Positions 41,165-44,585 of a stretch of 44,585 nucleotides of DNA are shown piece by piece; within the stretch, counting starts at the first letter, position 1; every line of letters starts with the position of its first letter. This stretch comes from an uncultured Lachnospiraceae bacterium (GTDB lineage Bacteria > Bacillota > Clostridia > Lachnospirales > Lachnospiraceae): contig CANRHU010000023.1 in assembly GCA_947630485.1 (NCBI GenBank), forward strand, positions 1-44,585, in the 5' to 3' direction. A program made the position numbers and the translations under genes. The notes beneath the pieces were generated by a model. That model was not told the origin of the DNA and ran no database searches. It worked only from the letters and a program-made list of their open reading frames with translations.

Positions 41165-41277
41165 CAGCATTTTCGATTCTCTCGCGCCCTGCCCGCTCAG
41201 CCAGCATTCTCGCTTCCTTCGCAATCCTGCTCACTCAGCCAGCATTCTCGCTTTCCTCGCAGCCCCTGCCCGCTCAG
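41165..41277. repeat. 38-bp tandem repeat between GH31 and GH3 genes
   Basis: Three units (41165-41201, 41202-41239, 41240-41277) each start CAGCATT-TCG and contain CTCGC followed by CTGCCCGCTCAGC-like sequence. The outer one is more diverged and 37 bp long. The array fills half of the 227-bp gap and is not coding in any frame across its length, because 38 is not a multiple of three. Confidence 0.9.
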
Positions 41278-41345
41278 CCGCCGAAACTCCCAGCGCGGCC
41301 CTGCCGCGCACCGCCGCCACGTATACCGCCGTCGTGCAGCCTCTG

Positions 41346-44261
41346 CTATCGAACATAATAATAACACAAAAGGACGTCGCCTGCCACCCGAATTTCCACC
41401 GTATGGCAATCTTTTTCGGCAATCAGGGCAGTGATCGGCATCACCACATCCGTATACTCCACCGGCCAGGTCTTCGCCTGCTTTGCGGCCTCGATGCGCC
41501 CCTTCTCATCCATGGCCGGGAACCCTCCCTGCCGGTAATCCTTCGTATTGCCTTCCCAGGTGGCCACGGCCTCGCCGTCCACCAGCACCTTCACGCTGCA
41601 GCCCGCGCCGCTCTTTAAATGCAGAACGAACGCCTTCGGATTCTCGCCCAGCACACAGTCGCCGTAGCGCAGCACTCCCTCTTTCGAAGGATCCGCCTGC
41701 GTCACCGCCTTGTAGGAGAACTGTCCTTCGGTCAGCAGCATATTTTCATAATCGTCATAATGGTCGGCGCGGATTTTCTTCGTCAGGTTCCGCCTGCCCG
41801 GACGCAGACCCGGAACCTCCGCTTCCGCCGTCAGCCTCCGGTCCGCGCTGGAAGAGCCCGCGAAAATCTGATAGCGGCCTTCCTCCACCATCAGCGTCCC
41901 GCTGATCGTATCGTAGAAACGCAGCTCCTCCACCGGCACCGCAAACTTCACTTCGCGGCTCTCGCCGGGCTTCACGGCCTTCACACGCTCAAACGCCAGC
42001 AGCTGGCGCAGCGGCTTCTTCACCCGGGAAGCCGGGGCGACGCCGTAAACCTGCACCACCTCGTCACTCGTACATTTCCCCGTATTCGTAATCTTCAAGG
42101 ATATTCTCAGATCCTTGAAATTCGCAAGCTCCACGCGCAGATCCGAATACCCGAACTCCGTGTACGTCAGTCCATAGCCGAAGGGATACAGCACCTCGCC
42201 CTCAAAATAGCGGTAAGTCCTTCCGCCTTTTATGATATCGTAATCATCGATATCCGGCAGCTGACTGTCGTCCAGATACCAGGTCTGGTTCAGCCGCCCT
42301 GCCGGGGCGTTGAGTCCGAACAGCGTCTCCGCCATCGCGCAGCCCATATCCTGGGCCCCGGTGGCGCTCAGCAGGATCTCCGGCGCCTTCTCCTGAATCT
42401 CGTTCATCGCGTAGGGGAAGTTGGTAAACAACGCCACCACCGCGTCAGGCTTCACAGCCGTCACCACGTCAAACAGCTTCTGCTGAGGAGCCGGGAACGC
42501 GATGGACGCCCGATCCAGGGTCTCCTTGCAGTCGATCAGGGAATGGCAGCCCAGCGCCAGCACCACGGTCTTCGCCGCGGCGGCGGCTTTTCTCGCCTCC
42601 TCGATACCGGATGAAACCACTTCCATAACAAACTCCGCAGGCTCCGCTCCGCGGACGGAACGAATTGCGCCGGCCGCGTCCACGGTCAGGGGCGCGCCGA
42701 AGCGGTCGGTAATGGTTACCGTCCCTCCGCCTTCCTGTGCCTCCCCGAACAGATGGAAGATCTCCACCACAAACCAGTCAAACGCCTGCTCCTTCTCCGC
42801 CGCAATCCGCCCCATCTCTGCCGCGTCTCCCGGTCCCATGGGCATACGCAGGTTCCAGAGCTTCCCGGTGCGGACGCTGCGCAGCGCGAAGAAACCGCCG
42901 TCCCACGCCTCCTTCACAAACACATCCGGCGTATCCGCAAGCGTCAGCGTCCCGTCGTCGGCGATTGCGACCGCTTTCCCGTCATATCGGAATACCACAC
43001 GGTCCCAGCCGTCCACGCAGGCGCTTCCCTCGCCAAGAATCTCCGCCACGCCGTCCTTTAGGGTCTTCTTAAACGGAGGTTCGCCGCCGTACCAGTCCTG
43101 ATACCAGGCGTCCGCCAATGGCCCGATGACGGCCAGATCCTTCGCGGACATCGACGCGTCTAACGGCAGCGCGTCGTTTTCATTCTTCAAAAGAATTACC
43201 GCCTCCCGCGACAGCTGCCGGCAGATCTCCCCGCTCTCCTTCGCGCACAGGTCGGCCTCGGTCACATTGTCATAGGGATTGCGGACAGGCTCGTCGTAGA
43301 TACCCAGGCGAAGCTTGGTGCGGAACATATTGCGCACGGCGCGGTCCACATCCGCCTCGGTCATCAGCCCCAGCTCCCAGGCCTCCTTCGCGGCGGCGGT
43401 CACGCCCTCCTTATTCTCGGACATGGCGTCCACACCGGCCCGGATCGCGTTCGCCACGGTCTCCGCATGGGTTCCGTAGTAATGATGGGCCTCCGCTACC
43501 ATGCTCATTGCGCCGCCGTCGCTGACCGCGTGCTTTAAACCGTACTGATCCTTTAAAATGTCCTGCACCTCGCGGTTGAGGATGCCGGGAGTGCCGTTGA
43601 TCTTATTGTAGGCCGTCATAACAGCCTCGGCGCCGCCGTCCTCGATCGCGCGCCGGAACGGCTCCAGATAAAGCTCGTACTCATTGCGCGGATCAATCGA
43701 AGAATTCTTCCAGCCGCGGCCTTCCTCCACATTGTTGGCATAGAAATGCTTAAGCGTAGACGCGATGCGCAGATACTTCGGATCGTCGCCCTGCATTCCC
43801 TGAATGTAGGCGGACGCCATCGCGCCGGTCAGAACCGGATCCTCGCCGTAGCCTTCTTCGTTCCGGCCCCAGCGGGGATCCCGCTCCAGATCGATCGTGG
43901 GCGCCCAGCGGCTTAAGCCGCGGTCCGGATGGCGATGGTAAATCACCCTGGTTTCAATTCCGGTGACCTCGCCGGCCTTTTTGATCATCTCCGGATCCCA
44001 GGTGGCGCTCATGCCGATGGGCTGGACAAAGGATGTCGTCGGCTCCGGAATCTTCAAATCATTCTGGTCATTTCTCGCCTCCACGCCATGGGCGGCTTCG
44101 CCGCCTACGTTCATGCCCGGGATTCCCAGCCGGTCCAGATCCGGAACGCTGGACGCCAGACAGCTCAATTTCTCCTCAATCGTCATCTCGGAGAGAAGCC
44201 AGTCCAGACGCTTTTCGATCGGTAACGACGCGTCCCAAAACGGTGTGTTTTTCTTCATCAT
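41346..44261 (-). CDS. GH3 glycosidase with inserted beta module and C-terminal CBM-like domain
   Basis: The 971-residue enzyme has the usual order: TIM barrel (about 10-320; RWAPTIDLERDPRWGR, STLKHFYANN, HAVSDGGAMSM with nucleophile Asp248) and alpha/beta domain (about 345-680; EAVILLKNEN). The second domain is interrupted at about 418-545 by a beta-rich insertion with fascin-like repeats (YDGKAVAIADDGTLTL, GGFFALRSVRTGKLWN). A fibronectin-III-like domain (about 700-790) and a final beta domain (about 830-971), perhaps CBM6-like, follow. Beta-xylosidase or beta-glucosidase activity is likely. No signal peptide is present. ATG at 44261 is preferred over GTG at 44264 (AGGAG 7 nt upstream). Confidence 0.92.
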   Translation of the reverse strand: MMKKNTPFWDASLPIEKRLDWLLSEMTIEEKLSCLASSVPDLDRLGIPGMNVGGEAAHGVEARNDQNDLKIPEPTTSFVQPIGMSATWDPEMIKKAGEVTGIETRVIYHRHPDRGLSRWAPTIDLERDPRWGRNEEGYGEDPVLTGAMASAYIQGMQGDDPKYLRIASTLKHFYANNVEEGRGWKNSSIDPRNEYELYLEPFRRAIEDGGAEAVMTAYNKINGTPGILNREVQDILKDQYGLKHAVSDGGAMSMVAEAHHYYGTHAETVANAIRAGVDAMSENKEGVTAAAKEAWELGLMTEADVDRAVRNMFRTKLRLGIYDEPVRNPYDNVTEADLCAKESGEICRQLSREAVILLKNENDALPLDASMSAKDLAVIGPLADAWYQDWYGGEPPFKKTLKDGVAEILGEGSACVDGWDRVVFRYDGKAVAIADDGTLTLADTPDVFVKEAWDGGFFALRSVRTGKLWNLRMPMGPGDAAEMGRIAAEKEQAFDWFVVEIFHLFGEAQEGGGTVTITDRFGAPLTVDAAGAIRSVRGAEPAEFVMEVVSSGIEEARKAAAAAKTVVLALGCHSLIDCKETLDRASIAFPAPQQKLFDVVTAVKPDAVVALFTNFPYAMNEIQEKAPEILLSATGAQDMGCAMAETLFGLNAPAGRLNQTWYLDDSQLPDIDDYDIIKGGRTYRYFEGEVLYPFGYGLTYTEFGYSDLRVELANFKDLRISLKITNTGKCTSDEVVQVYGVAPASRVKKPLRQLLAFERVKAVKPGESREVKFAVPVEELRFYDTISGTLMVEEGRYQIFAGSSSADRRLTAEAEVPGLRPGRRNLTKKIRADHYDDYENMLLTEGQFSYKAVTQADPSKEGVLRYGDCVLGENPKAFVLHLKSGAGCSVKVLVDGEAVATWEGNTKDYRQGGFPAMDEKGRIEAAKQAKTWPVEYTDVVMPITALIAEKDCHTVEIRVAGDVLLCYYYVR

Positions 44262-44351
44262 CACATTTCTCCTCTCTCAGGTGAATTCTTCCGTGTCATT
44301 TCAATATCATACCTTATGCAGTATGAAAAACCTGATCAAAATTAGTAAAAC

Positions 44352-44382
44352 GGGGCCTGACACCGTTAAGATATCAGGCCCC
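44352..44382 (-). terminator. Rho-independent terminator after the sugar-binding protein gene
   Basis: GGGGCCTGA and TCAGGCCCC form a perfect 9-bp stem with a 13-nt loop. On the minus strand CGTTTTACTAATTTT follows. It allows the transporter transcript to end before the GH3 gene. Confidence 0.8.
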
Positions 44383-44433
44383 AAGGTCTTCTCTTATGTA
44401 ATTACAAATGCCGTCTGAACACGAAACCGTGAA

Positions 44434-44585
44434 TTACTGCAGCTTGGAAGCAAGGAACGCGGTCTCCTTCTCGTTCGCCTCATCCAGGCCGTTGGCCTTC
44501 AACGTCTCAACCATGGTCTCCCAGTTGGCGTCGAAGTTGTCAAGCGGCTCGGTGATGCACTTAACGATGCCCGGCCATGCGATCT
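44434..44585 (-). CDS. C-terminus of an extracellular sugar-binding protein (5' end outside window)
   Basis: The final 50 codons are visible and end at a TAA (44434-44436). The visible peptide includes IAWPGIVKCITEPLDNF, WETMVETLKANGLDEAN and AFLASKLQ, which matches the closing helices of family-1 or DUF3502-like solute-binding lipoproteins of carbohydrate ABC transporters. The identity rests on this short tail and the neighbourhood, so it is tentative. If right, permease genes may lie to the right, and the transporter would feed oligosaccharides to the three glycosidases to the left. Confidence 0.6.
   Translation of the reverse strand, partial: IAWPGIVKCITEPLDNFDANWETMVETLKANGLDEANEKETAFLASKLQ

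Noticed and set aside
41197..41409. Small minus-strand gene after the GH3 stop
   Set aside because: The open frame is largely the 38-bp tandem repeat, whose unit is not a multiple of three, and there is no ribosome binding site.

Overview
This window looks like a chromosomal segment of a GC-rich, endospore-forming member of the Lachnospiraceae (class Clostridia). The evidence is a full-length spo0A with an upstream 0A-type box, the gene order yqeG-aroE-aroK-aroQ-efp, a DUF5721-like protein, a BceRS-BceAB-type module, clostridial promoters close to TTGACA-N17-TATAAT, and strong GGAGG ribosome binding sites. No rRNA, tRNA, CRISPR array, transposase or phage gene was seen, and no gene-free stretch exceeds about 270 bp. 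Most genes lie on the minus strand. The plus-strand genes are a ferritin-like protein, mntP, citG and an M18 aminopeptidase.

Layout, left to right. (1) 1-4700: a two-domain Nudix protein running off the left edge, a small helical protein, the manganese exporter mntP, and a PadR / DUF1700 / anchored-protein operon with a near-consensus promoter. (2) 4700-8750: a GH29 alpha-L-fucosidase fused transcriptionally to a decayed Gfo/Idh/MocA oxidoreductase, a P-loop sugar/nucleoside kinase and an MBL-fold hydrolase. (3) 8850-13740: a peptide-antibiotic-type sensing and detoxification module made of response regulator, histidine kinase, ABC ATPase and FtsX-like permease, with a BceR-like operator in front of the ABC genes. 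(4) 13890-19700: a DUF362 protein, a YfcE-type phosphodiesterase with an HTH-like tail, an isolated citG and two tandem CNNM/CorC transporters. (5) 19800-25640: a SWIM-SNF2 helicase, argS and efp. (6) 25797-29422: the shikimate genes aroE, aroK and aroQ with yqeG, nrdR and tdk. (7) 29557-35709: DUF5721, M18 aminopeptidase, PpiC lipoprotein, PAP2-like protein, glgA and spo0A. (8) 35915-44585: a plant-glycan locus read right to left as sugar-binding lipoprotein (partial), a GH3 with an inserted module and a C-terminal CBM-like domain, a YicI-type GH31 alpha-xylosidase, and a GH3 with reversed domain order. Together these fit uptake and stepwise debranching of xyloglucan or xylo-oligosaccharides.

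The most unusual signal is not a gene. A 39-bp (13-codon) repeat module occurs at five places (about 1173, 1814, 7645, 14855 and 23396). In every copy one reading frame is open and spells a variant of KYEQSVTGALFAW. Two loci are followed by the start of a second unit, one locus has two full units in tandem, and one copy lies in frame inside argS. In addition, several gene ends and intergenic gaps carry private short tandem repeats: 36 bp at the M18/PpiC junction, a duplicated citG 3' end, 22 and 42 bp before yfcE, 38 bp between GH31 and GH3, and 26/27 bp before mntP. Several conserved proteins contain low-complexity insertions. The genome seems to tolerate or generate small in-frame expansions.

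All calls come from reading sequence and recalled family motifs. No database search was run, so substrate specificities and exact domain limits are inference.
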